This document shows, piece by piece, positions 25,315 through 34,905 of a stretch of DNA of 64,000 bases. A model generated the notes under the pieces. The model saw only the letters and a list, made by a program, of their open reading frames with translations, made no database searches and was not told the DNA's origin. A program made the position numbers and the translations under genes. The first letter of the stretch is position 1; each line of letters begins with the position of its first letter. Source of the stretch: Treponema_I sp045599005 (lineage in GTDB: Bacteria; Spirochaetota; Spirochaetia; Treponematales; Treponemataceae); NCBI GenBank assembly GCA_045599005.1, contig JAZRVF010000006.1, forward strand, positions 31,023 through 95,022. The letters run 5' to 3'.

Positions 25315-26838
25315 ATGCTTAGCCCCAAGATCTGTCTGTGTCTCACAGGCACCACAATTGAAGAAGATTTGAAAATGATTGAGAAATACCGCAACTGGAT
25401 TGATCTGGTTGAGTTGCGTGTAGATTATCTTTCTAAAGACGAACGGCTTTCCGTCAGAAATTTTCCACAGGCAGCAGGACTCCCCTGTATTCTCACAATC
25501 CGCCGCCGCATAGACGGTGGAAACTTCGTGGAAGGCGAAGCAAGCCGTACCACACTTTTTGCCCGTGCGCTTGCTTTTGCCGACCAGGATTCACGCAAAA
25601 ACTTTGCCTATGTTGATTTTGAGGACGATTTTAACGTGCCCAGCCTTCAGGATGCGGCTCTAGCTTTCGGAACAAAGGTAATCCGGAGTTATCACGACAT
25701 GAACGGCCCGGTGCTCAATCTTGCGGAACGCATGCAGAAAATGCGGATAACCGGTTACGAGATCCCGAAGATCGCCTCCATGGCAAACAGTCTTTCTGAC
25801 CTTACAAAGATTTACAAAGCATCCCAGGAAGTGGGCGATTTTGACCACATCATCACAGTAATGGGTCCCTTCGGTCAGCCTTCACGCATTCTTGCGTCCC
25901 AGTTCGGCTCTTATCTTACATACACAAGCCCGGAAGGCGATGACAACAAACTTAAAGTCATCGGGCATACAGACCCGAAAACACTTAACGAAGTATATAA
26001 TTTCAAACTGATTGATAAAAATACACGGCTTTACGGAATCACCGGATTCCCGCTCTCAATCACCGACAGTCCGAAAATCCACAATAAAGGTTATCGTGAT
26101 CACGGAATGAACGCAGTTTATTTCCCCATGCGCGCGGAAAATGTGGATGAAGTCATAGAATTTGCAGACACAGTCGGAGTGCAGGGCTTTTCTGTAACAG
26201 TTCCCCACAAAGAGTCAATTCTTTCTGATCTGCAGCAGATTTCTGCAGAGGTCGGCGAAGTTGGAGCCTGCAATACTGTGGTTAAACGCAGCAACGAATG
26301 GATCGGATTCAACACTGATACAATCGGGCTTCAGAAAGCACTTGAAAACTTTCTTGGTTCAAAACGCCTTGCCCACAAACGTGTCGCAATCATCGGTGCA
26401 GGCGGTGCTGCCCGTGCCGCAGCGTACATTGTAAAACAGATGCACGGAAAAGCCTGCATCTTCAACCGCACAGTCTCAAAAGCAAAAAAAATTGCCGATC
26501 ATTACGGATTCAAATATGCTGCCCTGGACCCGGAGGCAACAGATATTCTTTCAAACTACAACGACCTGATCATCCAGACCACTTCCATAGGAATGGGAGC
26601 CAATGTAAGACCGGATTCAGAAGGACGCTGGCCTTTGCCTGCACCGGAGACGGATCCTCTGTACTTCTACAATTTTTCAGGCAACGAAATGATTTATGAC
26701 GTGATTTACAAGCCGGAAAAAACTCCGCTAATGGTCCGCGCAGAACGTGCCGGATGCAAAGTGGAGAACGGCTACTCAATGCTGCTGAATCAGGCTTATG
26801 CCCAGTTCAGCATTTTTACCGGAGTTGAATATGAGTGA
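25315..26838 (+). CDS. aroDE: Fused 3-dehydroquinate dehydratase / shikimate dehydrogenase
   Basis: 507 aa. Residues 1-~230 are a type I dehydroquinase (ICLCLTGTTIEEDL, LVELRVDYL, and IPKIASMANSLSDL with the likely Schiff-base Lys region). Residues ~240-507 are shikimate dehydrogenase (YGITGFPLSITDSPKIHN, VPHKESIL, and the nucleotide loop IIGAGGAARAAAYIV). The protein performs two consecutive steps of the shikimate pathway, as in plants, chlamydiae and some spirochaetes. It has GGAGG before the ATG. The rpiA ATG lies inside its last codons. Confidence 0.95.
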   Translation: MLSPKICLCLTGTTIEEDLKMIEKYRNWIDLVELRVDYLSKDERLSVRNFPQAAGLPCILTIRRRIDGGNFVEGEASRTTLFARALAFADQDSRKNFAYVDFEDDFNVPSLQDAALAFGTKVIRSYHDMNGPVLNLAERMQKMRITGYEIPKIASMANSLSDLTKIYKASQEVGDFDHIITVMGPFGQPSRILASQFGSYLTYTSPEGDDNKLKVIGHTDPKTLNEVYNFKLIDKNTRLYGITGFPLSITDSPKIHNKGYRDHGMNAVYFPMRAENVDEVIEFADTVGVQGFSVTVPHKESILSDLQQISAEVGEVGACNTVVKRSNEWIGFNTDTIGLQKALENFLGSKRLAHKRVAIIGAGGAARAAAYIVKQMHGKACIFNRTVSKAKKIADHYGFKYAALDPEATDILSNYNDLIIQTTSIGMGANVRPDSEGRWPLPAPETDPLYFYNFSGNEMIYDVIYKPEKTPLMVRAERAGCKVENGYSMLLNQAYAQFSIFTGVEYE

Positions 26839-27559
26839 CAAAAATCTGACACAGAAAGAACAGAAGGAACTGGTTGCCCGCACAGCCGTAGACCGGCTTT
26901 TTGAACGGGGACTGATTTTTTCAGGAATGAAAATCGGACTTGGAACCGGAAGCACTGCAATGCCCGCTGTTACACGAGTTGCCGAACTGATCCGCGAGGG
27001 AAAACTGAAAGACATCAGTGCAGTTGCCACAAGTTTCCAGACAACCATTGCCTGCGAACAGCTGGGAATCCCTGTTTACGAACTGAGCAGCAGCCGTATT
27101 GACGGTGAACTGGATCTTGCCATTGACGGCGCTGACGAGATTGATCCTGATGCAAACCTGATCAAAGGCGGCGGGGCTGCACATCTTAAAGAGAAACTGG
27201 TTGAATACAGTGCAAAAAAACTGGCGATCATTGCAGACGAATCAAAAGACGTTTCCAGCCTGGGAACAAAATTTCCCCTTCCTGTTGAAGTGATTCCTGC
27301 AGCGCGTCTGCCGGTAATGAAAGCACTGGAAAAACTGGGAGCAAGATGCACCATCCGCGAAGGCGTGAAAAAAGCAGGCCCCGTCATCACTGACAACGGA
27401 AACCTTGTAATTGACTGTCTGTGGGATGCACCGGTAAATGCCGCCGCCATGGAAGATGCCATCAACAGTATCACCGGTGTTGTAGAAAACGGATTCTTTA
27501 CAAAACTGCGGCCCATGGTGTTCATCGGCCGGGCTGACGGAACTGTCACAGAACGGTAA
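26831..27559 (+). CDS. rpiA: Ribose-5-phosphate isomerase A
   Basis: 242 aa. It interconverts ribose-5-phosphate and ribulose-5-phosphate. The substrate loops are GLGTGSTA, DGADEID and KGGGAAHLKEKLV, with the catalytic Glu in the last motif. ATG 26831 overlaps the aroDE stop by 8 bp and has GGAG upstream, so it is translated with that operon, and an upstream in-frame ATG within aroDE is unlikely. Confidence 0.95.
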   Translation: MSDKNLTQKEQKELVARTAVDRLFERGLIFSGMKIGLGTGSTAMPAVTRVAELIREGKLKDISAVATSFQTTIACEQLGIPVYELSSSRIDGELDLAIDGADEIDPDANLIKGGGAAHLKEKLVEYSAKKLAIIADESKDVSSLGTKFPLPVEVIPAARLPVMKALEKLGARCTIREGVKKAGPVITDNGNLVIDCLWDAPVNAAAMEDAINSITGVVENGFFTKLRPMVFIGRADGTVTER

Positions 27560-27590
27560 TCTGCCCTGTCACTGCACAACTTATTCAGCC

Positions 27591-27640
27591 TGAATTTCGA
27601 GTTTTTGAATACTGTTTGAAGTGGGAAAACTCGAAATTCA
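27591..27640. terminator. Bidirectional hairpin between rpiA and era
   Basis: Arms 27591-27606 and 27625-27640 pair at 15 of 16 positions (TGAATTTCGAGTTTT with its complement) around an 18-nt loop, between convergent genes. The T tract is short, so termination is inferred mainly from position. Confidence 0.55.
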
Positions 27641-27642
27641 AC

Positions 27643-28554
27643 CTATTTAATCAGCTTTTTCAAAACCTGGTCTTTCTGCCGCCAGTTTTTGTTGACCTTC
27701 ACCTGCAGATCAAGATCGATACGGTAATCAAATATTTCACGGCAGGTTTTAAGAGATTCAAGACGGATGTTTTTAATCATACTTGCACCCTTTCCGATAA
27801 CCATTCCTTTCTGACTTTCCCGTTCCACAACAAGAAATGCACGGACCCAGAGTTCCCGTCCGTCTTTGCGCCATTCCATGTCCGCAATGTCAACATAAAT
27901 CGCATGAGGCAGTTCTTCCCGCAGCATGTTCATCGCTTTCTCGCGGATAATTTCTGCAATACGGAAATCAACTTCCTGATCAGTGTAGAATTCCTCAGGA
28001 TAAAGCTGATCCGCAACAGGCGCAATGTCATAAAGAGCCTTGAGCACATCATTGATGTTCACATCGTTAAGAGCTGACATCTCAAAAATCCTGTCTTTCG
28101 GAAGATCAGGAAGAATGCGTTCCACAAAAGCCCGCACTTCTGCAGCCTTTGACAGCGGGGAATCAGTCTTGTTGATTGCGACAACCAGTCTGTCGGAAAA
28201 TGGAGCCACAAGTGCAGCAGTCAGTTCCTCTTCAGAACCAGGAAGCCGGGTTGAATCAATCAGATAAAGTACAGCGTCACCCTCTGCTATCTGGTCATGG
28301 GTAATGCCCTTAAGCATAAGATTCAGTTTTTTTTCGCTTTCGTGGTAGCCAGGAGTGTCGATAAAAACCAGCTGCCCGTAAGAAGTGTTCACAATTCCGC
28401 GCACGGCATTGCGTGTTGTCTGCGGAACCGGTGATACAATGGAGATTTTTTCTCCGCTTGCCGTATTGAGAAAAGTCGATTTTCCGCTGGAAGGCCGTCC
28501 GACAATGGTAACCAGCGCAGTTTTGTTTCCGATTGGTGGAAGTGTTTCGTTCAT
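27643..28554 (-). CDS. era: GTPase Era
   Basis: 303 aa. It binds GTP and the 16S rRNA 3' end during 30S assembly. G1 is VGRPSSGKST (usual form GRPNVGKST), switch region PQTTRNAVRG, G3 DTPGYH, G4 NKTD. The C-terminal KH domain follows, with the GKGASMIKNIR loop. Start at ATG 28554, with no Shine-Dalgarno and a -10 box exactly 6 nt upstream. It is divergent from cheW; both seem to be leaderless. Confidence 0.93.
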   Translation of the reverse strand: MNETLPPIGNKTALVTIVGRPSSGKSTFLNTASGEKISIVSPVPQTTRNAVRGIVNTSYGQLVFIDTPGYHESEKKLNLMLKGITHDQIAEGDAVLYLIDSTRLPGSEEELTAALVAPFSDRLVVAINKTDSPLSKAAEVRAFVERILPDLPKDRIFEMSALNDVNINDVLKALYDIAPVADQLYPEEFYTDQEVDFRIAEIIREKAMNMLREELPHAIYVDIADMEWRKDGRELWVRAFLVVERESQKGMVIGKGASMIKNIRLESLKTCREIFDYRIDLDLQVKVNKNWRQKDQVLKKLIK

Positions 28555-28560
28555 AAGCAC

Positions 28561-28589
28561 ATTATGCAGAATTAATCTTTTGACGTAAA
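28561..28589 (-). promoter_or_regulatory. Leaderless-type promoter of era
   Basis: On the minus strand TTTACG (28584-28589), 17 nt, CATAAT (28561-28566), 6 nt, ATG at 28554. The 6-nt gap reads GTGCTT, as in rhaB. Confidence 0.5.
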
Positions 28590-28603
28590 GCGGAAAATCC
28601 TAC

Positions 28604-28632
28604 TTGCACCCGATTTGTCACCATGATACCAT
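28604..28632 (+). promoter_or_regulatory. Leaderless-type promoter of cheW
   Basis: TTGCAC (28604-28609), 17 nt, TACCAT (28627-28632), 6 nt, ATG at 28639. No Shine-Dalgarno is possible in the gap. Confidence 0.5.
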
Positions 28633-28638
28633 ATCCAC

Positions 28639-29151
28639 ATGAGAAAACAATTTTTGACTTTCAAACTGGACAACACCCAGTTTGCCGTAGAAGTTCACAA
28701 AGTTCAGGAAGTCCTTGAGTACAAGCACATCACCCGTATGCCCTGCGCAGAAACTTATGTGGAAGGTCTTATCAGCTCACGGGGACAGGGAATTTCCGTT
28801 GTTAATCTCCGTAAAAAGTTTGCTCTTGATGACAGAGAGGCTGACCGTGAGACACGGATCATTGTTCTTGAGATCACTACCGAAAACGGAGACATGCTGA
28901 TTTTCGGTGCCATTGCTGATTCCGTCCAGGAAGTTATCGACATTGATGAGACGGACATTGAACCATCTCCAAAGTTCGGCAATACAATCGCTGCAAAATT
29001 CATTCATGGAATCGGACGGAAAGACGGGGAATTCATCATCATCCTGAACATTGACCAGATTTTCTCAACTGATGAAATAATCAATCTGGAAGCTGCTGCC
29101 AATGCTCTGCCGGAACTTGCAGACGAAGAAGAAAACACAGAGACAGACTGA
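28639..29151 (+). CDS. cheW: Chemotaxis coupling protein CheW
   Basis: 170 aa, a complete CheW domain: FLTFKLDNTQFAVEVHKVQEV at the N-terminus is beta-strand 1-2, with the conserved VEGLISSRGQGISVVNLRKKF and the C-terminal GIGRKDGEFIIILNIDQIF. It links chemoreceptors to CheA; a chemoreceptor is encoded at 41-43 kb. An acidic tail of about 20 residues follows. It is spaced 21 nt from proC and probably co-transcribed with it. Confidence 0.95.
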   Translation: MRKQFLTFKLDNTQFAVEVHKVQEVLEYKHITRMPCAETYVEGLISSRGQGISVVNLRKKFALDDREADRETRIIVLEITTENGDMLIFGAIADSVQEVIDIDETDIEPSPKFGNTIAAKFIHGIGRKDGEFIIILNIDQIFSTDEIINLEAAANALPELADEEENTETD

Positions 29152-29172
29152 AAAAACAGAAAGGATTTTTTT

Positions 29173-29991
29173 ATGGATGCAAAAAAAATAAAAGTAGGAT
29201 TCATCGGATGTGGAATGATGGGCGGTGCACTGATCAATGCGGTTGCAAAGGTTGTGGACCCCAGAAACCTGATTATCTATGACAGTGACAGGTCGAAATG
29301 CGATGCTCTTTCTGAAAAACTGGGCGTTGTTACAGGATCTGATCCTGTTGCGGTTGCGGAAGAAGCAGACATGCTTTTTATCGCGGTCAAACCTTATGCT
29401 GTGGCCGGTGTTCTGCAGGACATAACAACTGTTGTAAGCGCAGAGAAACTTCCGCTTTTTGTTTCCATCGCTGCGGGCCTCAAACTTTGCCAGCTGAAGA
29501 AAGCTTCCATCACACAGGCACGTTTCGTGCGCCTTATGCCGAATCTGCCCGCTCTTGTTGGTGAGGCAATGATCGCACTTACCTGCGGTGATGACATTTC
29601 TGCGGAAGAAGTTGCTGACGTGAAAGCAGTCCTTGCAGAAGCAGGCTCTGTTGAACAGGTCTCAGAATCGCTGATGGATTGTGTGACAGGTGTCTCCGGT
29701 TCCGGTCCTGCATACGGATTCATTTTTATCGAAGCTCTCGCTGATGCAGCCGTAAAACTTGGAATGCCCCGCAAACAGGCTTATATTTACGCCGCACAGA
29801 CTCTTAAAGGTGCAGCCGCAATGGTGCTTGAGACAGGAGATCATCCTGCTGCACTCAAAGACGCTGTCTGTTCTCCCGGCGGAACAACTATTGCCGGTGT
29901 TGCAGCCCTTGAGGAATGCGGATTCCGCAACGCTGTGATCAGAGCGGCAGAAGCTGCAACAGCAAAATCCGCTGCTCTGGCTGCAAAATAA
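29173..29991 (+). CDS. proC: Pyrroline-5-carboxylate reductase
   Basis: 272 aa. It catalyses the last step of proline synthesis with NAD(P)H. The N-terminal Rossmann loop is GFIGCGMMGGAL, and the dimerisation/active-site region is VTGVSGSGPAYGF and SPGGTTIAGVAALE. Start behind AAAGGA. It is separated from proAB by 16 kb and lies between cheW and an HD hydrolase gene. Confidence 0.95.
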   Translation: MDAKKIKVGFIGCGMMGGALINAVAKVVDPRNLIIYDSDRSKCDALSEKLGVVTGSDPVAVAEEADMLFIAVKPYAVAGVLQDITTVVSAEKLPLFVSIAAGLKLCQLKKASITQARFVRLMPNLPALVGEAMIALTCGDDISAEEVADVKAVLAEAGSVEQVSESLMDCVTGVSGSGPAYGFIFIEALADAAVKLGMPRKQAYIYAAQTLKGAAAMVLETGDHPAALKDAVCSPGGTTIAGVAALEECGFRNAVIRAAEAATAKSAALAAK

Positions 29992-29997
29992 AACCGC

Positions 29998-31161
29998 GTG
30001 CAGAACTATTTTGAACATTGCGACTGGAACTGGATCCTGCATCAGGACAGAAACACTGATGCAGCCGGTTTCACATACCCACAGGACATAATCTCTCAGT
30101 ATCATTCCATCCTCTGCCCCCAGATTCCTGACTTTCTTCAGAAATATCTTGAACTGCCACTTCTCACGCGGCTAAAAGGTGTGGGGCTCCTGTGCGGCTC
30201 AGACTGGACACCTCTTTTCTGTAACCGTTTCATGTATACCCGCTTTGACCACAGTCTTGGCGTGGCACTGATAATATGGCATTTTACCGGTGACAGGGCT
30301 CAGACAGTTGCCGGTCTGCTTCATGACGTTTCAACGCCTGCATTCAGCCATGTGGCAGATTTTATGAAAGGTGACGCACTGACACAAAGTGCCACGGAAG
30401 AACCGAACAGACTGATGATTCTGGCTGACAGAGCCCTTGCAGAGTGTCTTGCAGCTGACGGCCTTTCCGCAGAAGAAGTGGCCGACTACCACATTTATCC
30501 GGTGGCAGACAACGAGATTCCCTGTCTGAGCGCGGACCGCCTTGAATACATGTTTCCATCGGGAATGGTTCTTGAGGGAAGCTGGTCTCTGGATGAGATC
30601 CGCTTTGTGTACAATGACCTGACTGTGTCCAGAAACGAGGAGGGCGTTGACGAACTGTGCTTCTCCACTGTTGAAGCTTCGGAACTTTATTGCCGCCGGT
30701 TCTGCATGACCGGTCATGTACTGCAGCTGAACGAAGACAAACTCTGTCTGGAACTGCTGGCCCGGACACTGATTGCCGCAGAGAAAGCAGGCATAATCAG
30801 AGCGGAAGACTGCATGACAATGTCAGAAGCGGAAATAATGCAGAAATTCAGGAGTGTCGCCCGGAATACTCCAGTCGGCAATGACACCGGAGACGAACTG
30901 AAAACTTTCATCCGCCTTTTCAGGACATTTTCTTCCATGAAAAGCGTCAAACACACGGACGAAGCACTGCCAGGTCATTTCTGTGTGAATCTTGAAGTGA
31001 AAAAACGATGGATCAACCCGCTGGTCCTGAAGCGCAATGACAGAGACGGAAAAATCACTGCGGAACGTCTGCGCAATGTATCTGACACAGCACGCCATAT
31101 AATGGAAAGTTTCTGCAGTTATGAAGACACAGCCTGGGGTTGTGTTGAATACGCCGACTGA
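29998..31161 (+). CDS. HD-domain phosphohydrolase
   Basis: 387 aa starting at GTG 29998, 6 nt after proC. The metal-binding set is H in RFDHSLGVAL, HD in LLHDVSTPAFSH and a later Asp in LSADRLEYM, the pattern of dGTPase/SAMHD1-type HD proteins. It has no membrane segment. The substrate is not known; nucleotide triphosphates are the usual class. Its end converges with ppk, 8 bp away. Confidence 0.8.
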   Translation: MQNYFEHCDWNWILHQDRNTDAAGFTYPQDIISQYHSILCPQIPDFLQKYLELPLLTRLKGVGLLCGSDWTPLFCNRFMYTRFDHSLGVALIIWHFTGDRAQTVAGLLHDVSTPAFSHVADFMKGDALTQSATEEPNRLMILADRALAECLAADGLSAEEVADYHIYPVADNEIPCLSADRLEYMFPSGMVLEGSWSLDEIRFVYNDLTVSRNEEGVDELCFSTVEASELYCRRFCMTGHVLQLNEDKLCLELLARTLIAAEKAGIIRAEDCMTMSEAEIMQKFRSVARNTPVGNDTGDELKTFIRLFRTFSSMKSVKHTDEALPGHFCVNLEVKKRWINPLVLKRNDRDGKITAERLRNVSDTARHIMESFCSYEDTAWGCVEYAD

Positions 31162-31169
31162 ATCAGTTT

Positions 31170-33335
31170 TCAGTTAGGCTCGTTTCTACGGACAATAAAC
31201 TCCCTTGGAATCGCTTTGTTCCTGTCATCGGTACGCCGTTTGAATTCCTGATAAAGACTTTCCTGGGCACGATGAACTTTTTCACCGGAACCGGTTTTTT
31301 TCCGGAGCCAGGAACCGTTTGCCATCAACTGATAAGAATGACTGTTGTCCTTGAAATACTCCTGCAGCTGATTTTTCACCTCAGCAAACAGATCCTTCTG
31401 CAGCACAGGGAACATCAGTTCCACCCGCTTGTCCAGATTGCGCGGCATCCAGTCTGCACTTGAAAGATAAAGTTCTTCCGCCCCACCGTTCTGAAAATAT
31501 ACAATCCGGGAATGTTCCAGAAAACGGTCCACAATACTTACAACTGAGATATTGTCGCTCTGGTGGGTAACACCGGGAACCAGCATGCAGATACCGCGGA
31601 CATTCAGAAGGACGCGCACATTGGAATTGCTTGCCCTGTACAGAGCGCTGATAATCTCTTCGTGTGCCAGACTGTTCATCTTTGCCATGATAAGGCCGGG
31701 ATTTTCAGGTGTGGAAACCTGGATCTCACGCTCAATCATTGCAAGAAGCCGGCTTTTCAGGTTGATGGGCGCCATAAAAAGATGGTTCATGGTCTGGATT
31801 GCCGAATATCCGGAGATCATGTTGAAGAAGATTGTGATATCACCTGCAATCTGATTGTTTGCCGTAAAAAGTGAAAGGTCGCTGTAAAGGCGGGCCGTAT
31901 TCTCATTGTAATTTCCTGTGGAAAGGTGCACATAACGGCGGATTCCCGTTTCTTCCCTGCGTACAATCAGCATTGCTTTTGCGTGGACTTTCAGATTCAC
32001 AATTCCATGGACAACGATTACTCCTGCATGTTCCAGCTGGGTAGCCCAGGAAATGTTCCGCCGTTCATCAAAGCGGGCCTTGAGTTCCACAAAGACAGTC
32101 ACCTGTTTGCCGTTTCTCGCAGCCTGTTCCAGTGCGGCAACAATGGGAGAATTTCCGCTTGTGCGGTACAGAGTCATTTTGATTGCAAGAACACCCGGAT
32201 CTTCTGCCGCCTGATTTATGAAGCGCACCACAGGATCGTAGGACTGATAAGGCACAGTCAGAAGCACATCCCGCTGTTTGAGGACATTCCATATTTCCTG
32301 CTCATCTTCAAATTCTGGAAGATAGAAATTCTTCCATGAAGGATTCTTAAGATTCAGAAAGCCGTCAATGTTCGTTACATCTGTAAGGGAAGAAATGTCT
32401 GTTACGCCCTGAACATCGTAAATGTCATCTTCTGAAAGGTTGAGCCGCTGGGCAAGAATACTGCGGATCCTGCGGCTGTTCTCAGTTTCCTCCGGTGTGG
32501 CATTTGTATTTGAGGAACAGACCAGTTTTATCGGCCAGGCGGACTGCCGTTTGTAAAGCACTTCCTCCATGGCCTTGATAAAGTTCCCGGAAGCATCTTC
32601 ATCAACGGCAAAGTCTGCGACACAGGTCGGCTTGAACAGCAGAGTTCCGATCACAGAATAACCGGGAAAAAGCTGTGTCCCGAAAAGACTGATTATGTCA
32701 TCGGCCAAAGTAAAACATTTGCGCTCGTCAGTTGAAGGCAGAAAGACAACGCGGTTGATGCTTCGTGGAAGCTGCACAAGTGCCAGTGGCTCTTCCTCTG
32801 CAGAAGACTGGAAATCCATTGGCAGAGCGGATTTTTCCACAATGGCTTTAAGAAGAAAAGCCGCATGAAGACGGAGATTGTCAACAAAGGGAAAAGGCTG
32901 GTCTTTTTCTGCACGGAGCGGAGTCAGAAGCGGGAAAATCTCTTCGTTGAAAAGGTTCTCAAGATAATGACGCTGGGCCGGAGAATAATCTTTATGGGCA
33001 ACGTAAACAATTCCTTCCTGAGCAAGAGCAGGAAGAAGTTTTTTGTTCAGGAAGATATGCTGTTTTTCCGTAAGCTGATGGACACGCTCTGAGATCTTCT
33101 TCAGCTGCTGTTTTGCGGTAAGACCGGAAGCATCGCGCCAGTCTGGCTGACTCTGGGCGGTCTGTTTCAGTCCTGCAACACGGACCATAAAGAATTCATC
33201 AAAGTTTGATGAAGCGATCGTAAGGAATTTGAGTTTCTCCAGAAGAGGTGTATCCGGATTATAAGCTTCTTCCAGAACCCGGGCATTGAATTCTATCCAG
33301 GATAATTCCCTGTTAAAAAACGTCTGCTTTTTCAA
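31170..33335 (-). CDS. ppk: Polyphosphate kinase 1
   Basis: 721 aa from a TTG at 33335, chosen because GAGGAG lies 8 nt upstream and FFNRELSWIEFNARVLEEA, the usual N-terminus, follows at once. Landmarks are VPYQSYDPVVRFI, KVHAKAMLIVRRE with the phosphorylated His, and HLSTGNYNENTARLY. It synthesises polyphosphate from ATP at the membrane. It follows ppx by 22 nt, so synthesis and degradation are in one operon. Confidence 0.95.
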   Translation of the reverse strand: MKKQTFFNRELSWIEFNARVLEEAYNPDTPLLEKLKFLTIASSNFDEFFMVRVAGLKQTAQSQPDWRDASGLTAKQQLKKISERVHQLTEKQHIFLNKKLLPALAQEGIVYVAHKDYSPAQRHYLENLFNEEIFPLLTPLRAEKDQPFPFVDNLRLHAAFLLKAIVEKSALPMDFQSSAEEEPLALVQLPRSINRVVFLPSTDERKCFTLADDIISLFGTQLFPGYSVIGTLLFKPTCVADFAVDEDASGNFIKAMEEVLYKRQSAWPIKLVCSSNTNATPEETENSRRIRSILAQRLNLSEDDIYDVQGVTDISSLTDVTNIDGFLNLKNPSWKNFYLPEFEDEQEIWNVLKQRDVLLTVPYQSYDPVVRFINQAAEDPGVLAIKMTLYRTSGNSPIVAALEQAARNGKQVTVFVELKARFDERRNISWATQLEHAGVIVVHGIVNLKVHAKAMLIVRREETGIRRYVHLSTGNYNENTARLYSDLSLFTANNQIAGDITIFFNMISGYSAIQTMNHLFMAPINLKSRLLAMIEREIQVSTPENPGLIMAKMNSLAHEEIISALYRASNSNVRVLLNVRGICMLVPGVTHQSDNISVVSIVDRFLEHSRIVYFQNGGAEELYLSSADWMPRNLDKRVELMFPVLQKDLFAEVKNQLQEYFKDNSHSYQLMANGSWLRKKTGSGEKVHRAQESLYQEFKRRTDDRNKAIPREFIVRRNEPN

Positions 33336-33357
33336 GATGGACTCTCCTCTTCTGCCC

Positions 33358-34884
33358 TCAGGCAATCAGAACCTTGTAACCGAAAATTGACTCAAAAAGA
33401 TCGCCTTTTTCTGAGATGGCAACTTTTTCAAGATTCACGTCCTGAGACCGTTCCATGTGCAGAACAAGGGTGTCGCCACGCAGCTCAGGAGTAAAATTGA
33501 TGACAGTCTGCATATGGCTGCGGTCCAGAGCATCTGCAACACGGATAATGGCAGCCAGCTTGAGCACCACAACCCGCTCAGCACGTGACAGAGAAGAGAA
33601 ACCTTCGTCAGACTGGGAAGGAACAGCACCGCGGTGATAACGGGCAGCCAGGGAGACTACAGCCATATCTTCTTTTGACAGGCCGAAAATGTCCGAATGG
33701 GCGATAATGTACTGACTGTGCAGATGATGGTCACTTCCACGGATGAACATGCCGATGTCGTGAAGCAGTGCAACAATTTCCAGAAGACGGCGGTGATAGT
33801 CATTCAGTCCCAGTTCGCCGCGCATTGTGTCAAAAAGTTTGAGAGCATTTTCCCGGACGTGGTTCGCGTGGTTTTCGTCAAAATGGTATTTTTTTCCCAG
33901 GTTGCGCGCTGAAGCGACTATCTGAGAGAAGAACTCCTGCTGAAGTTCCGCATTCGGTACAGAGATACGGCTCAGAATGACGCCGTCACGGATTGAAGTG
34001 TCCGAATAAAGAAGTTCCGTTGCACCGGTCAGATTCAGGAACAGTTTGTAGGCAAGAAGACCGACGCCCAGCGCTTTTGCCTCGGTATAACTTACATTGA
34101 AGCGCGCCATGCATTCTTCAGTTGAATAATTCTGGACCTGATCCACAAAATCGTTGTAAGCGTCGCGCTCAACCTGCCACAGGTGCTCGTTCAGCTGGGT
34201 ACCGATCGCACGGGCCACAATTCCCGGCTCGTTTCCAAGGGCAATGAATGTCCGGATATGAGTGATGTTTATCTCTGTGTTCAGGCTCATGCCCGTGTTG
34301 CCGATGAACTCCTCCAGAAAGCGGCGCACATCGTTGAAGCTGTCCATTGACTTCATGTTCTGTTCGATGATGACAGTGCCGAGACGCAGACTGTGGACTG
34401 CCGCCATTTTTCCGTGGCTTGTAAGCATGATCTCTGTCGAACCGCCACCGATCTCCAGAATTACAGAACTTGTCTGCTTTACACGTGAAAGCTGATCCTT
34501 GAGTGAATCAAGGACTGCAATGTACATGAGCCGGTTTTCTTCAATGCCGTCAATCACACGGACACGGAACCCGGTCTTTACAAAAATGCGGTCCAGCACC
34601 ATGTCACGGTTTTTCGCTTCGCGCAGGGCACTGGTGGCAATCACCTGAATGTGAGATTCTTCTATGTCCCAGGTGTGAAGCTGTTCACGGTAGCGTTTAA
34701 GAACGCGCAGACACTGCAGGACAGTCTCGCGGGAAACAGAGCCGGTTGTAAAAACATCCCAGCCGATAGAGACAGCGGTTTCTGAATGATCGATTACGTT
34801 CCAGGATCCAAGGCCGGTGATTTCGCCTGCTGTGAGGCGTATACCGGTTGACCCGATTTCTATTACAGCCTCAAGGGAAATCAT
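33358..34884 (-). CDS. ppx: Exopolyphosphatase / pppGpp phosphatase family
   Basis: 508 aa. Residues 1-~300 form the ASKHA-fold Ppx/GppA domain (VIEIGSTGIRLTAGE, ATSALREAKN, LEIGGGSTEIML). Residues ~315-508 are an HD-type domain with HDIGMFIRGSDHH. It removes terminal phosphates from polyphosphate or pppGpp. A TATAAT and AGAGG precede the ATG. It is upstream of ppk in the same operon. Confidence 0.92.
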   Translation of the reverse strand: MISLEAVIEIGSTGIRLTAGEITGLGSWNVIDHSETAVSIGWDVFTTGSVSRETVLQCLRVLKRYREQLHTWDIEESHIQVIATSALREAKNRDMVLDRIFVKTGFRVRVIDGIEENRLMYIAVLDSLKDQLSRVKQTSSVILEIGGGSTEIMLTSHGKMAAVHSLRLGTVIIEQNMKSMDSFNDVRRFLEEFIGNTGMSLNTEINITHIRTFIALGNEPGIVARAIGTQLNEHLWQVERDAYNDFVDQVQNYSTEECMARFNVSYTEAKALGVGLLAYKLFLNLTGATELLYSDTSIRDGVILSRISVPNAELQQEFFSQIVASARNLGKKYHFDENHANHVRENALKLFDTMRGELGLNDYHRRLLEIVALLHDIGMFIRGSDHHLHSQYIIAHSDIFGLSKEDMAVVSLAARYHRGAVPSQSDEGFSSLSRAERVVVLKLAAIIRVADALDRSHMQTVINFTPELRGDTLVLHMERSQDVNLEKVAISEKGDLFESIFGYKVLIA

Positions 34885-34905
34885 GCAACACCTCTTAACG
34901 CTGCA

